From: Claveliimonas intestinigallinarum
Lineage (GTDB): Bacteria > Bacillota > Clostridia > Lachnospirales > Lachnospiraceae
NCBI GenBank assembly: GCA_019115145.1
Contig: DXED01000019.1
Location: 1 to 64,000, forward strand
DNA: 64,000 bases
Reading direction: 5' to 3'
The notes beneath the pieces were generated by a model. That model was given only the letters and a program-made list of their open reading frames with translations. It was not told the origin of the DNA and searched no databases. Positions 42,373 to 51,276 of the stretch are shown in pieces. A program made the translations under genes and the position numbers. Each line of letters opens with the position of its first letter. Within the stretch, counting starts at the first letter, position 1.

Positions 42373-45300
42373 TTAATACTCCTCAAAGATCTGCTCAGCC
42401 AGATAGATCTCCTGCTGATACTCCTCCATGGCCGCCTTCCTCTCCTCGGGCCCCATGGACGACATAGCGTTCAGCCTTCCATAGCGGCCGATGGGCGGCA
42501 CATCCCTTGTCTGCTCCAGGGTGTGCTCCTCCTGGCTGGAGGTCTTCTTTCCCTGGGACTCCTGGAAATAATAGCGCACCAGGTCTCCCTTGTAGAGGAT
42601 GAAATCCTTCACGTAAATATTTTCATACATGGGGGTCAGGCTCTCGCTCTGGTATCCCAGATCGTCCACGCCGTCCTGGCGCATTTTATAGACAATGCGA
42701 ACCTTTCCTCCCTTTGAGGCCCGGTACTCCACCATGGTCCTGTCATAGAGCTGGGCCTCCCGCAGCCAGCTCTCCGGGTATTTCAGGTAGAAGGGAAAAA
42801 TGATCTGCTTCTCGCAGAGCTCTCCCAGCACGCTGTGGAGCACTCCCTCCACCTCGTGCCCGTACTCCCTTTCAGAGTAGTAGCGCAGCAGGGCGATCTT
42901 GCATATATCTGCCAGCTCCTCCTCCTGACGCCTCTCATTGACAATGATCTCAAAGATGGTGTTCCCGGTCCTGCGGCCCCGCACCATGTACTCTCTGGAC
43001 ACGTAGGCCAGGTAGGCCTGCTTCAGCCGGAAGTAGGCGTTTCCACCCAGATAATATTCAATGAAGATCTCCTCCTCATCGAACATGTCCTCCGAGAAGA
43101 GCATCTGGGTGATGATCCTCTCCCCCAGCTTCCCGGTCTGGACGCCGTAATCTCTGGCCGCCTTCCAGAGCTGCTTCATGTCTTTTGTAGCTCCGCAGTA
43201 GAAATTAGACAGATAGGTCAGCGTCACCTTGTCGTACTGCTGCCGCCTGAACATCTCAAAGCACAGGTACAGGAGGAAATCATCCTCCTCGTAGTTGTCC
43301 TCACGGATTCTCCTGCTGCACAGCTGGAACACTTCCTTCTCGTCAAACTCATCTATATCCTTTATATGAAGATTTTCAAAGGTGACCTCTTCCTTGCCGC
43401 CATCCCCGCCCCAGCTGTTCATGTGGGACATATATTTCTTGCACATCTCCAGGTATCTGGGCTCATAGAACATCCGCCTTGTCTCAAAGGCAATGGAGTC
43501 CGTGTAGTGACGGCCGTCCATGCCCTCCCAGATGATCCTGGCCTCTTTGTCGTAGAGGTAGACGATAGCTCCCTCCTCCCGGTAGGGTACCCTCTGCTTG
43601 ATAGAGCCGTCCTTCTCGATGACGAGGACGCACTTGAGGCCTTTCACCTTTGTAGTCACCTCGTAGGCGTAGCAGATATCCCGCATGGCCTCCAGCCTCT
43701 CCCCGGTCATCTCCTCCTCGGTGCAGAACCGCTTGTAGATAATTTTCAGGGACTCGTTGATGTGCCTCTTCACGAGCTGGTCCCAGGCGAACTCCACCAT
43801 CTGCTCCCGGTAGCTGATGTACAGATCGCTGGCGTACTGCTCATAGGTGATCAGGTTGGCGTAGAGGAGAGCCGCCTTCTTGTAGTCCAGACTGTTCCCG
43901 TGCATGAAGTACAGGAAAATGGATCTGGGCAGGGCCTCCCGCACTTTATCCTCCTCGATGGTCTCCATATAGTACTCGTAGAGCTGGGCGATCTTCAGCT
44001 CAGCGTCCACTGCCCGCTGATACCAGACAAAATACCGCTGCTGCATCTTATTTCCCTTGATGAGGAGGGTGCAGATGGTGTTCAGGATCATGGGCTCCTT
44101 GTACATGTCGTAGATCTGCTCCAGTATATGGAACAGAAGGTCGTCATAGCTCTTCTGCTGGCTGGCCAGGTTGGCCGCGTAGAGGGCCAGCTCCTTTGTC
44201 AGCAGCCTGTATTTCACGGCAAAATTCAGCACATGCAGCTCAAATTTTCCCAGCTTCTTCAAGAGGTTCGTCCTCTCCATAAAGCACTGGTAGGCAATCT
44301 GGTAGAAAAGCACCTGGTTGGTCTCGTACCCGTAGAACTGCTGCTCCAGCACCCGGAGCCTGCGGTAGGGATCCCGGTACTGGGGGTCCAGGGTCAGCAG
44401 CATGAGGAGCAGCTCCCAGGAGTCCTGGTGCCGCAGGTAGGTCTTCCCGATCTCATCCAGCACCCTCTCCACATGGCTTCCGTTCTTCCGGATGAGAGCG
44501 GTCAGATACAGATAGTAGGCGTTTGTAATCGGATCCTTGCCGATGGCAAACCGATTGTAATTATAGTTTTCCAGGATCCACTTGGCCTCCTCGATCCGCT
44601 CCCCCTTTATATAGATATGGGCCTGGAAGAGCTGCAGCCCGTCATCCAGGGGCGCATACTGGCGCATTTTCTTGGACTTCTCCACCGCGCTGTTCGTCCA
44701 GGTATTCAGGTCGATCCTGCCCGCCTCGCAGGCAATGTATTCCTTCAGGATCTGAGCTGCCAGAAACTCGATCTCCCGGCGGTTCTCGTCGTACTCCCCG
44801 TTCTGCAGGACCTCCACATCGTATGTGAGAGTCTCGTATGGGGTGACAAGGTAGATCTTGCCAAAGTTCCGTCCCGCGTGGAGGTGATCTGTGTTCACCA
44901 CAAACTCCAGCTCATACACATTGCCCACAAAGTCGTCGGTGGTGATCTCCGGCCGGGGCACAGTGATAAACCCCCCCTCTGTCTTGATGTGTACAGGCAT
45001 AAATCCCCACGTGTTCTTGATGACAGTGAAGCTCCCCTTAGTGGCCTCCTTCAGATCCTCAAAGAGCATTCCCTCCCCCTGGAGGGTGAGGAAGATGCAC
45101 TCCTTCTGCTTGATCCCGACCAGGAACTCCTCCATAGCCTGCTCGTCCAGGGCCCATTTGCGCATATTGTCATAGAGATGGAAGGTTCTGGGATTTTCGT
45201 ACTTGAGCACCTCGTAGAACTCCCGGGAGCGGAACAGTCTCTGGGCCTCCGAGAAATCCTTGATGGCCAGACGCTTGAAATCATCCGTGCTCTGGACCTT

Positions 45301-45687
45301 TCCGTAGGCGGTCATGACATAGGGCTTCTCGATGATGGCAGTGAAGGCCACCTCGTACTCTCCCCCGTTGCAGACAACCGAGAACTTCCCCTGCTCCACA
45401 TGGCCGGGGCGCAGATTTCTCCCGTCGTACTCAAACCTCACTGTGACGGGATTTCCCTCAAATCCCTGTTCCACGCAGCGCATACGAAAAGAAGACGGAT
45501 ACACAATCCCCCGGATCGCCCCGTCTGTCTGGCTTCTGATCGTAAAACTTCCACGGTACACTTCCCCCTCACCGATGGTAAGGATCAGACAGGTCTCGTC
45601 GAACACGATCTCCGGGCCCGCCGTCTGAAAGTCACCTTTTGAAAATTTCTTAATTTTATTCTTCAAGCCTTCCACCTCTTCTTGCAT
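42373..45687 (-). CDS. DUF5717 family protein, very large helical-repeat protein
   Basis: An 1104-residue soluble protein with no signal peptide or membrane helix. Residues about 20-310 look like two or three beta-sandwich units (YRGSFTIRSQTDGAIRGIVY; ELEFVVNTDHLHAGRNFGKI). From about 320 to 970 it is mainly helical with TPR-like or solenoid spacing and many Tyr, Glu and Arg residues. A short beta segment follows near 990-1060. The start could be ATG 45687 (weak AGGCG) or a TTG seven codons in, which has a better GAGGTGG site. It leads the cassette with DUF5716. Function is unknown. Confidence 0.75.
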   Translation of the reverse strand: MQEEVEGLKNKIKKFSKGDFQTAGPEIVFDETCLILTIGEGEVYRGSFTIRSQTDGAIRGIVYPSSFRMRCVEQGFEGNPVTVRFEYDGRNLRPGHVEQGKFSVVCNGGEYEVAFTAIIEKPYVMTAYGKVQSTDDFKRLAIKDFSEAQRLFRSREFYEVLKYENPRTFHLYDNMRKWALDEQAMEEFLVGIKQKECIFLTLQGEGMLFEDLKEATKGSFTVIKNTWGFMPVHIKTEGGFITVPRPEITTDDFVGNVYELEFVVNTDHLHAGRNFGKIYLVTPYETLTYDVEVLQNGEYDENRREIEFLAAQILKEYIACEAGRIDLNTWTNSAVEKSKKMRQYAPLDDGLQLFQAHIYIKGERIEEAKWILENYNYNRFAIGKDPITNAYYLYLTALIRKNGSHVERVLDEIGKTYLRHQDSWELLLMLLTLDPQYRDPYRRLRVLEQQFYGYETNQVLFYQIAYQCFMERTNLLKKLGKFELHVLNFAVKYRLLTKELALYAANLASQQKSYDDLLFHILEQIYDMYKEPMILNTICTLLIKGNKMQQRYFVWYQRAVDAELKIAQLYEYYMETIEEDKVREALPRSIFLYFMHGNSLDYKKAALLYANLITYEQYASDLYISYREQMVEFAWDQLVKRHINESLKIIYKRFCTEEEMTGERLEAMRDICYAYEVTTKVKGLKCVLVIEKDGSIKQRVPYREEGAIVYLYDKEARIIWEGMDGRHYTDSIAFETRRMFYEPRYLEMCKKYMSHMNSWGGDGGKEEVTFENLHIKDIDEFDEKEVFQLCSRRIREDNYEEDDFLLYLCFEMFRRQQYDKVTLTYLSNFYCGATKDMKQLWKAARDYGVQTGKLGERIITQMLFSEDMFDEEEIFIEYYLGGNAYFRLKQAYLAYVSREYMVRGRRTGNTIFEIIVNERRQEEELADICKIALLRYYSEREYGHEVEGVLHSVLGELCEKQIIFPFYLKYPESWLREAQLYDRTMVEYRASKGGKVRIVYKMRQDGVDDLGYQSESLTPMYENIYVKDFILYKGDLVRYYFQESQGKKTSSQEEHTLEQTRDVPPIGRYGRLNAMSSMGPEERKAAMEEYQQEIYLAEQIFEEY

Positions 45688-45815
45688 CGCCTTTATTAGA
45701 CATACTATAATAGATTATATCATTACTGCAATCAGAATGGCAATGCCGTAATCTGAAAATCTGGAAGAATATAAGAGAATAAAGAAAAATTTAAGAGAAA
45801 CATGGAGGAATACAC

Positions 45816-46916
45816 ATGAAAAGCGCAAAACGCCCTGCCTTCCACGGCAGCGACCTGGAACAGATCGAAAAGTATTATCACATCAAAAAGGAGGAGATCA
45901 CAGGCTTCGGGGCAAATGTCAATCCCCTGGGCCTGTCCTCCTCTGTGAAGGAAGCCCTGGCAGAAAACCTGGACGTCATCAGCCGCTATCCCGACCGGGA
46001 CTACGCGTCCTTGAAGGCCGCCATCTCAGACTACTGCCACATCCCCGCCTCCTTCGTGGCTGTGGGAAACGGCTCCACAGAGCTCATCTGTCTTCTCATC
46101 AGCCAGCGAAAAGCCCGCCACGCGGTGGTCATCGGCCCAACCTACTCGGAGTACCAGCGGGAGCTTGAGCTGACCGGCGGCAGGATCACTGCCTACGACC
46201 TGAAGGAGGAGAACCGCTTCAGGCTGGACATCCCGGATCTCCTTGGATTTCTCCCCAAGGACACAGATCTGCTCATCCTGTGCAACCCCAACAACCCCAC
46301 CTCCTCCGCCGTCAGCCAGGACAGCCTTAAAGCCCTGATAGACGCCTGCCGGGAGCGGGACATCTTTGTCATGGTGGACGAGACCTATGTGGAGTTCGCC
46401 CCCGATCCGGGCCACATCACTGCCGTTCCCCTCACACGGGACTTCGACAACCTGATGGTCATCCGCGGCGTGTCCAAATTCTTCGCCGCCCCGGGTCTGC
46501 GCCTTGGCTACGGGATCACGGGAAACCGGGATTTCCTTTCGTCCCTGGCGATCCACCAGAACCCCTGGAGCGTCAGCAGCATCGCCGCACTGGCGGGGGA
46601 GCTGATGCTAAAGGACGCCCCCTACATCGAGAAGACCCGCCGGCTCATCGGCTCCGAGAGGGACCGACTCACAGGGATCCTCTCCGGCTTCCGCCACGCC
46701 CGGGTCTACACACCTTACGCCAACTTCATCCTGGTGCGCATCCTAAAGGAGGATCTCTCCTCCTTCCAGGTCTTCGAGGCGGCCATCCGCCAGGGCCTGA
46801 TGATCCGCGACTGCTCCTCCTTCGAGAGCCTGGAGGGGGAGTACATCCGCTTCTGTGTCATGATGCCGGAGGACAATGACCGGCTGATGGCGTGTCTGAA
46901 GGATTTGCTGGCATGA
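45816..46916 (+). CDS. CobD/HisC-like PLP-dependent aminotransferase or decarboxylase
   Basis: A 366-residue fold type I PLP enzyme. The N-terminal GFGANVNPLGL resembles CobD (threonine-phosphate decarboxylase), and the rest fits the HisC family: NPNNPTS, VDETYVEFA and the PLP lysine in RGVSKFFAAPGLRLGYG. CobD makes aminopropanol phosphate for cobalamin; HisC makes histidinol phosphate. No cobalamin or histidine genes are adjacent, so the choice is open. The start follows TGGAGGAATACAC. It is divergent from the DUF5717 gene. Confidence 0.78.
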   Translation: MKSAKRPAFHGSDLEQIEKYYHIKKEEITGFGANVNPLGLSSSVKEALAENLDVISRYPDRDYASLKAAISDYCHIPASFVAVGNGSTELICLLISQRKARHAVVIGPTYSEYQRELELTGGRITAYDLKEENRFRLDIPDLLGFLPKDTDLLILCNPNNPTSSAVSQDSLKALIDACRERDIFVMVDETYVEFAPDPGHITAVPLTRDFDNLMVIRGVSKFFAAPGLRLGYGITGNRDFLSSLAIHQNPWSVSSIAALAGELMLKDAPYIEKTRRLIGSERDRLTGILSGFRHARVYTPYANFILVRILKEDLSSFQVFEAAIRQGLMIRDCSSFESLEGEYIRFCVMMPEDNDRLMACLKDLLA

Positions 46917-46940
46917 CACTCAGAAAGCCAATCTGATACG

Positions 46941-46972
46941 AGGCCGGACAGCTTTTACTTCTGTCCGGCCTC
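46941..46972. terminator. bidirectional terminator between the PLP enzyme and dehydrogenase genes
   Basis: AGGCCGGACAG (46941-46951) and CTGTCCGGCCT (46961-46971) with a 9-base T-rich loop. It separates two convergent genes and marks the left end of the catabolic island. Confidence 0.75.
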
Positions 46973-46993
46973 TCAAAACTTTTCAACATTTTC

Positions 46994-47995
46994 CTATCTA
47001 TTCGCATCCTCAAAAATCCGGTCAAGTATCCTCGCGTTCAAAAGAGTCTCTTCTTTGGACACGAGCGGCTTTTCGCCCTCTAGGATACATCTTCCGAACT
47101 GCTCGATCTCGAGCATGTAATTGTCCGGACACATGACAGTGTGCTCTGTCTTCTCCTCATCCAGGATCTCCACATTATCCACATTGCCTCCGGAAGTGAC
47201 CGTGAACTTCTGGATATACCGGCAGTTAAAATTGCAGGGGACTTCTATCCTTCCCTTCTCCCCTACCACCGCATAATACCCTCTCGGGTATGAATTCAGG
47301 GAAGAGTAGCTGGCCGCCTGGACGCCATCCTCGTACATCAGAAGTGCTGTATTGCTGACATCCACTCCGTATTCCTGAGACATCTCTGCCAGAGCCTTGA
47401 CCCGGACCGGCTCCTTAAAGCCCAGCAGATAGCTGATAGCGCTGATATTGTAGCAGGCCATATCGTAGAAAGATCCTCCTCCAAGATTCCGGTTCATCCG
47501 GATGTTGGACATATCTGTCAGCACATCTGTGAGATGGGACTCCAGATATTTCACTGCCCCGACAGCCCCCTGATCAATCAGTTCCTTCACCTTCCGGATC
47601 AGAGGCGCATGTCGATAGGCAAATGCCTCCATAAGGAGAACGCCCTCCTCTTCGCAGACGTCAAACATCGCCTTCGCCTGCTCCTCATTCAAAGCCAGCG
47701 GCTTCTCACACAGGATATGCTTCTTTGCCTTTGCGGCTTTTTTCACCCATTCGCAGTGCAGGGAATTCGGGAGAGGAATATAAACGGCTTCCACATCCTC
47801 ATCCGCCAGAAGAACCTCATACGTATCGTACGCCTTCTTTGCACAGAACAGCTCCCTGAATTCCTCCGCCTTTTTTCCTCCTCTGCTGGCCACTGCGTAA
47901 AGCTGCGCATTGTCGGCCTGGAGAAGTCCCGGGATGGTGCGCACTTTTGCGATGGAGGCACACCCAAGGATCCCCCATTTTACTTTTCTGCTCAT
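46994..47995 (-). CDS. Gfo/Idh/MocA family dehydrogenase
   Basis: A 333-residue NAD(P)-dependent sugar or polyol dehydrogenase. The Rossmann start is KWGILGCASIAKVRTIPG and the family's EKPLALNEEQA follows near residue 95. The C-terminal alpha/beta domain includes NRNLGGGSFYDMACYNISAI with the usual His-region replaced by a Tyr-rich helix. It is the last gene of the island operon, 13 bases after the kinase. It may oxidise the imported sugar before phosphorylation. Confidence 0.88.
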   Translation of the reverse strand: MSRKVKWGILGCASIAKVRTIPGLLQADNAQLYAVASRGGKKAEEFRELFCAKKAYDTYEVLLADEDVEAVYIPLPNSLHCEWVKKAAKAKKHILCEKPLALNEEQAKAMFDVCEEEGVLLMEAFAYRHAPLIRKVKELIDQGAVGAVKYLESHLTDVLTDMSNIRMNRNLGGGSFYDMACYNISAISYLLGFKEPVRVKALAEMSQEYGVDVSNTALLMYEDGVQAASYSSLNSYPRGYYAVVGEKGRIEVPCNFNCRYIQKFTVTSGGNVDNVEILDEEKTEHTVMCPDNYMLEIEQFGRCILEGEKPLVSKEETLLNARILDRIFEDANR

Positions 47996-48008
47996 AACAC
48001 CTTATCTC

Positions 48009-49757
48009 CTAATCTATCGCACCTTCTACAAACTCACGCATTCCCTGGAAGATCAGGTACACAGACGTAGCGCCCGCATCCTGATGTCCGATAGCCCTCT
48101 CAAGGAGAGATTTCGCGCGTCCGAATTTCGCTACATATTTCTTTGTGTCTTCCATACCGCATCTGGCTGCCTCTTCTGCCGCTTTGAGCATTTCAAGAAG
48201 TCCTTTTCCAGAGTTGGCCTCAAGGGCGTCGACAGCGGGTGCCAGCGCATCTACCATTGTCTTGTCCCCTACCTGGGCACCGCCTCTCTCCTGAATGGCG
48301 TCAAGGCTCTTCTTCTCCATCCTAGCAAGATCTTCTGCTGTGATAGTCCCCTTGGGATCCATTCCTTTCGCGCCGGCCAGATAGAGACTTCCGAAAATAA
48401 CTCCTGACGCGCCGCCCATGGACATGAGCATCGCCTGTCCCGCGGTTTCAAAGAGATGGTAGGCATTTTCTTCTCCCTGCATTTTCAGAAGTTTCTTCTT
48501 GGCTTTCTGCATGCCGCCGGCCATTCCTATGCCGTGATCTCCGTCACCGATCGCACTGTCCACCTCTGTCAGGTAGGGCTTGTTAGCTATGATCTTATCC
48601 GCTATGTAGAGAAGCATATTCCTCGTATCTTCAGCATTGAGCTCCTCCAGGACACCGTCTTTGCTCCTGGTGATCACAGCCGGCTCCACATCGGTCTCGT
48701 CGAATTCCGGCTCTTCCTCGTCTGAAGAGGCGTCCTCCACCACTCCTGAAAATGATCCTTTGGCGTAATAGGGAGAATAGCAGGGCGCATCGTAATACTT
48801 TTTCAGTTCATCGTCAAGCTTCAGGAAAGTGATGGAAAATCCTCCCATCTCCATGCAGGTGCAGTATGTCTTGACCTCTGCGTCGTACACCTTCAGCCCG
48901 TCTCTGTGCATGCGCTTATACAGCTCATAATAGACAAGATTCAGTTCCAGCAGAGGGGTGGAGCCAAGCCCGTTGACAAGGACAGCGATCTCGTCTCCCG
49001 ATTTCAGTCCCATTTCAGCCATAAGCTCATTGTACATTCTCTCCACCATATCACAGCAGGGCATCATCTTTGTCCTCTCGATCCCCGGCTCTCCGTGAAG
49101 CCCCATACCGAACTCCATCTCGTCATCCGCGATCTCAAAAGTAGGTTTATCATTGCCCGGCAGAGTTCCGGGGGAAGTGGCAAGCCCGATCGTATTGGTA
49201 TTATCTCTGGCCTTCTCCGTGATCCGCACAACCTCATCCAGATCCAGGCCCGCATCGCAGGCCGCTCCCGCAATCTTAATAGTATAAACATCTCCCGCGA
49301 TGCCACGACGGTCCGTTATCCTCTCTTTGGGAGCCGATGCGAAATCATCCCACTCGCGGACGTGTGCTGTCTTCATACCTTCCGCCCTGCACATCTCCTC
49401 CGCCATATCAAAATTCAGATTGTCTCCCGCGTAGTTTCCATATACAAAGAGTACACCTTTCCCCTGATCCACTGCTTTCGCAGCCATCATGATCAGTTCC
49501 GGGTTGGGGGAAGCACAGATATTTCCGCATGCCACGGCATCTGCAAGTCCGGCCCCGCAATACCCTGTAAACAGGGGCTCGTGTCCACTCCCGCCGCCGA
49601 TGACCAGAGCGACCTTGTCTTTTCTGTGCCCTCTGTATTGAAATGCATTGTACTCACCGATTTTTTTATAATATTTCTTATAGGCCATCAAATAACCTGT
49701 AAGACTCTCCTCCACCACGTTTGATACATCCTTGTTCAGGATTTTTTTCGTACTCAT
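48009..49757 (-). CDS. dihydroxyacetone kinase-type sugar kinase, DhaK-DhaL fusion
   Basis: A 582-residue ATP-dependent ketose kinase. Residues 1-340 are DhaK: GGGSGHEPLFTGY near 55, GDVYTIKIAGA, and the substrate-binding histidine in GLHGEPGI. An acidic linker (about 345-365) leads to DhaL (about 385-582) with the Mg-ATP site DSAIGDGDHGIGMAGG and MGGASGVIFGS. Fusion of DhaK and DhaL is typical of ATP-dependent, not PTS-dependent, kinases. Relatives phosphorylate dihydroxyacetone, erythrulose or apulose. The neighbouring isomerases favour a tetrose or branched pentulose over dihydroxyacetone (inference). Confidence 0.88.
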   Translation of the reverse strand: MSTKKILNKDVSNVVEESLTGYLMAYKKYYKKIGEYNAFQYRGHRKDKVALVIGGGSGHEPLFTGYCGAGLADAVACGNICASPNPELIMMAAKAVDQGKGVLFVYGNYAGDNLNFDMAEEMCRAEGMKTAHVREWDDFASAPKERITDRRGIAGDVYTIKIAGAACDAGLDLDEVVRITEKARDNTNTIGLATSPGTLPGNDKPTFEIADDEMEFGMGLHGEPGIERTKMMPCCDMVERMYNELMAEMGLKSGDEIAVLVNGLGSTPLLELNLVYYELYKRMHRDGLKVYDAEVKTYCTCMEMGGFSITFLKLDDELKKYYDAPCYSPYYAKGSFSGVVEDASSDEEEPEFDETDVEPAVITRSKDGVLEELNAEDTRNMLLYIADKIIANKPYLTEVDSAIGDGDHGIGMAGGMQKAKKKLLKMQGEENAYHLFETAGQAMLMSMGGASGVIFGSLYLAGAKGMDPKGTITAEDLARMEKKSLDAIQERGGAQVGDKTMVDALAPAVDALEANSGKGLLEMLKAAEEAARCGMEDTKKYVAKFGRAKSLLERAIGHQDAGATSVYLIFQGMREFVEGAID

Positions 49758-49770
49758 CCAAGACGCCTCC

Positions 49771-50334
49771 TTACTCTACATTTCTGTGGCGTTTAGCCAT
49801 TTTTTCGAAAGACAGTCCCTCCGTCTCATCCACTATCATCATAACGATCATATCAAACAGAATGAACAGGCACTGCTCGAACAGGTTTCCCATGGGCTGG
49901 AAGGAGGGAACCACCTCATCAGTCCCTCTGTACACTGCTGCCGGGACAAAAAAGACTTTGTCTGCCAGATTTTTAGCCGTATCTCCACTCGGCGAACCGG
50001 TCACCACATAGATCATGGCCCCGGCCTCTTTCGCCCGTTCACATACATAATTAATATGCCCGATACGCCCGTCTCCCAGAGTCGCGATCAGCATGTCGCC
50101 TTCCCCGATCGCGGGAGTGGTATCGTCCCAGATCCAGTGGATCTCCTTCCCCATATGCATCAGCCTCATGGCAAAAGCTCTTGTTGCCATGCCTTCCCTT
50201 CCAACGCCTATAAGGAAAATACGGTCATGTTTTTTTACTTCCTCTATAAAGTCTCTCAGTCCCGCCTGATCAGTCTTCTCATATACCTGCCTGTGCTCAT
50301 CCAGTATTTTCTCATACATTTCCCTGTAATCCAT
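49771..50334 (-). CDS. SIS-domain sugar phosphate isomerase, HxlB-like
   Basis: A 187-residue SIS protein close in size and pattern to 6-phospho-3-hexuloisomerase: IFLIGVGREGMATRAFAMRLMHMG, then GDMLIATLGDGRIGHIN, and a C-terminal helix with LFEQCLFILFDMIV. The usual SGSGET of SIS domains is LGDGRI here, so substrate preference may differ. It lies between the TIM-barrel isomerase and the kinase. Predicted role: aldose-ketose isomerisation of the phosphorylated intermediate. Confidence 0.82.
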   Translation of the reverse strand: MDYREMYEKILDEHRQVYEKTDQAGLRDFIEEVKKHDRIFLIGVGREGMATRAFAMRLMHMGKEIHWIWDDTTPAIGEGDMLIATLGDGRIGHINYVCERAKEAGAMIYVVTGSPSGDTAKNLADKVFFVPAAVYRGTDEVVPSFQPMGNLFEQCLFILFDMIVMMIVDETEGLSFEKMAKRHRNVE

Positions 50335-50349
50335 ACCATCTTCCCCCCT

Positions 50350-51237
50350 TTAACCGAGCTCTCTGTGCAGGTAATCCATCGTTTTTTTCATCCCCTCGTA
50401 TACATGGTCGTCATCATCCTCAAATATAGTGACCACTTCCAGATACTGAGGAATATCATCCAGATGCGCATTTTCCGTCGCCCGCCTGATCAGCTCCGGT
50501 GTGACAATTCCTCCTTCATGAGTGAAATCCCAGTGCCTGTCCCACAGTCCATCCGTCTGCTGGAGATGGATGGAACCGATGTATGGAGCACATTTATTAA
50601 ACCACAGCTCAATGTCCGCCTCTTCTTTAAGGAGAGGTTTGAACAGGGCGTGTCCCCAGTCTACAAGCAACTTAATCGGGATCTTGCTTCCCTCAAGATC
50701 CTGCATCATCTTGACGGACACCTCCGGGCTGTGAGGAAATTCCGTGATCAGAGGAGTCGCTTCAATATGGATCTCCTTCAAGCCTTTTTCTTTGCCGTAA
50801 GCCGCCAGCTTTCTGAGGGACTCCAGCATATCCTGGTATAACTCTTCCCTCTTCTTCGGATCTCTAGCGTCATCATAGGTCATGCCGCCTACAGGCGTTC
50901 CCATGACAGGACATCCCATTCTCACTGTCAGATCGATCGCTCTTTTAAAGAAGACAAGCGCCGCCTCCCGCTGTTCCCTGGCCGGTGCCAGCAGATGCGC
51001 ATAAGAATAGGAAGCAAGGCCACCGAATGTTCCGTCAATCTCCACACCCTCGTCCGCAAATGCTTTTTTATACTGATCCACCATGACATCTCTGTATTCC
51101 TCCGGCCACCAGGGATCGATCAGATCCCAGGTGAACTGGACATGGTCCGTGCCAAAATCCTGTTTGATCATCCTGGCCAGCTGAACCGGATCCAGCCAGC
51201 GCTTTACAGCAAAAGACAAATTTAAACCAAGTTTCAT
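50350..51237 (-). CDS. TIM-barrel sugar isomerase/epimerase
   Basis: A 295-residue xylose-isomerase-like TIM-barrel protein. Putative metal ligands end strands in IHIEATPL, LLVDWGHALF, SIHLQQTDGLWDRHWD and YLEVVTIFED. It is distantly similar in fold to the TIM-barrel protein at 4.5 kb but not closely related in sequence. It begins 39 bases after the permease gene and precedes the SIS gene by 15 bases. The DGLWDRHWDFTHEG segment is reminiscent of enzymes acting on erythrulose phosphate or apiose, but I cannot assign the substrate. Confidence 0.78.
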   Translation of the reverse strand: MKLGLNLSFAVKRWLDPVQLARMIKQDFGTDHVQFTWDLIDPWWPEEYRDVMVDQYKKAFADEGVEIDGTFGGLASYSYAHLLAPAREQREAALVFFKRAIDLTVRMGCPVMGTPVGGMTYDDARDPKKREELYQDMLESLRKLAAYGKEKGLKEIHIEATPLITEFPHSPEVSVKMMQDLEGSKIPIKLLVDWGHALFKPLLKEEADIELWFNKCAPYIGSIHLQQTDGLWDRHWDFTHEGGIVTPELIRRATENAHLDDIPQYLEVVTIFEDDDDHVYEGMKKTMDYLHRELG

Positions 51238-51276
51238 AGATTAAACCTCCTGTGTATAAGATCCTGTTGCGTCTAT

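Noticed and set aside
42835..45642. A 935-codon open frame on the + strand opposite the DUF5717 gene.
   Set aside because: It lies wholly antisense to a well-supported gene, has no ribosome site or recognisable domain, and its Leu/Val/His-rich content is what antisense reading of a GC-biased gene produces.
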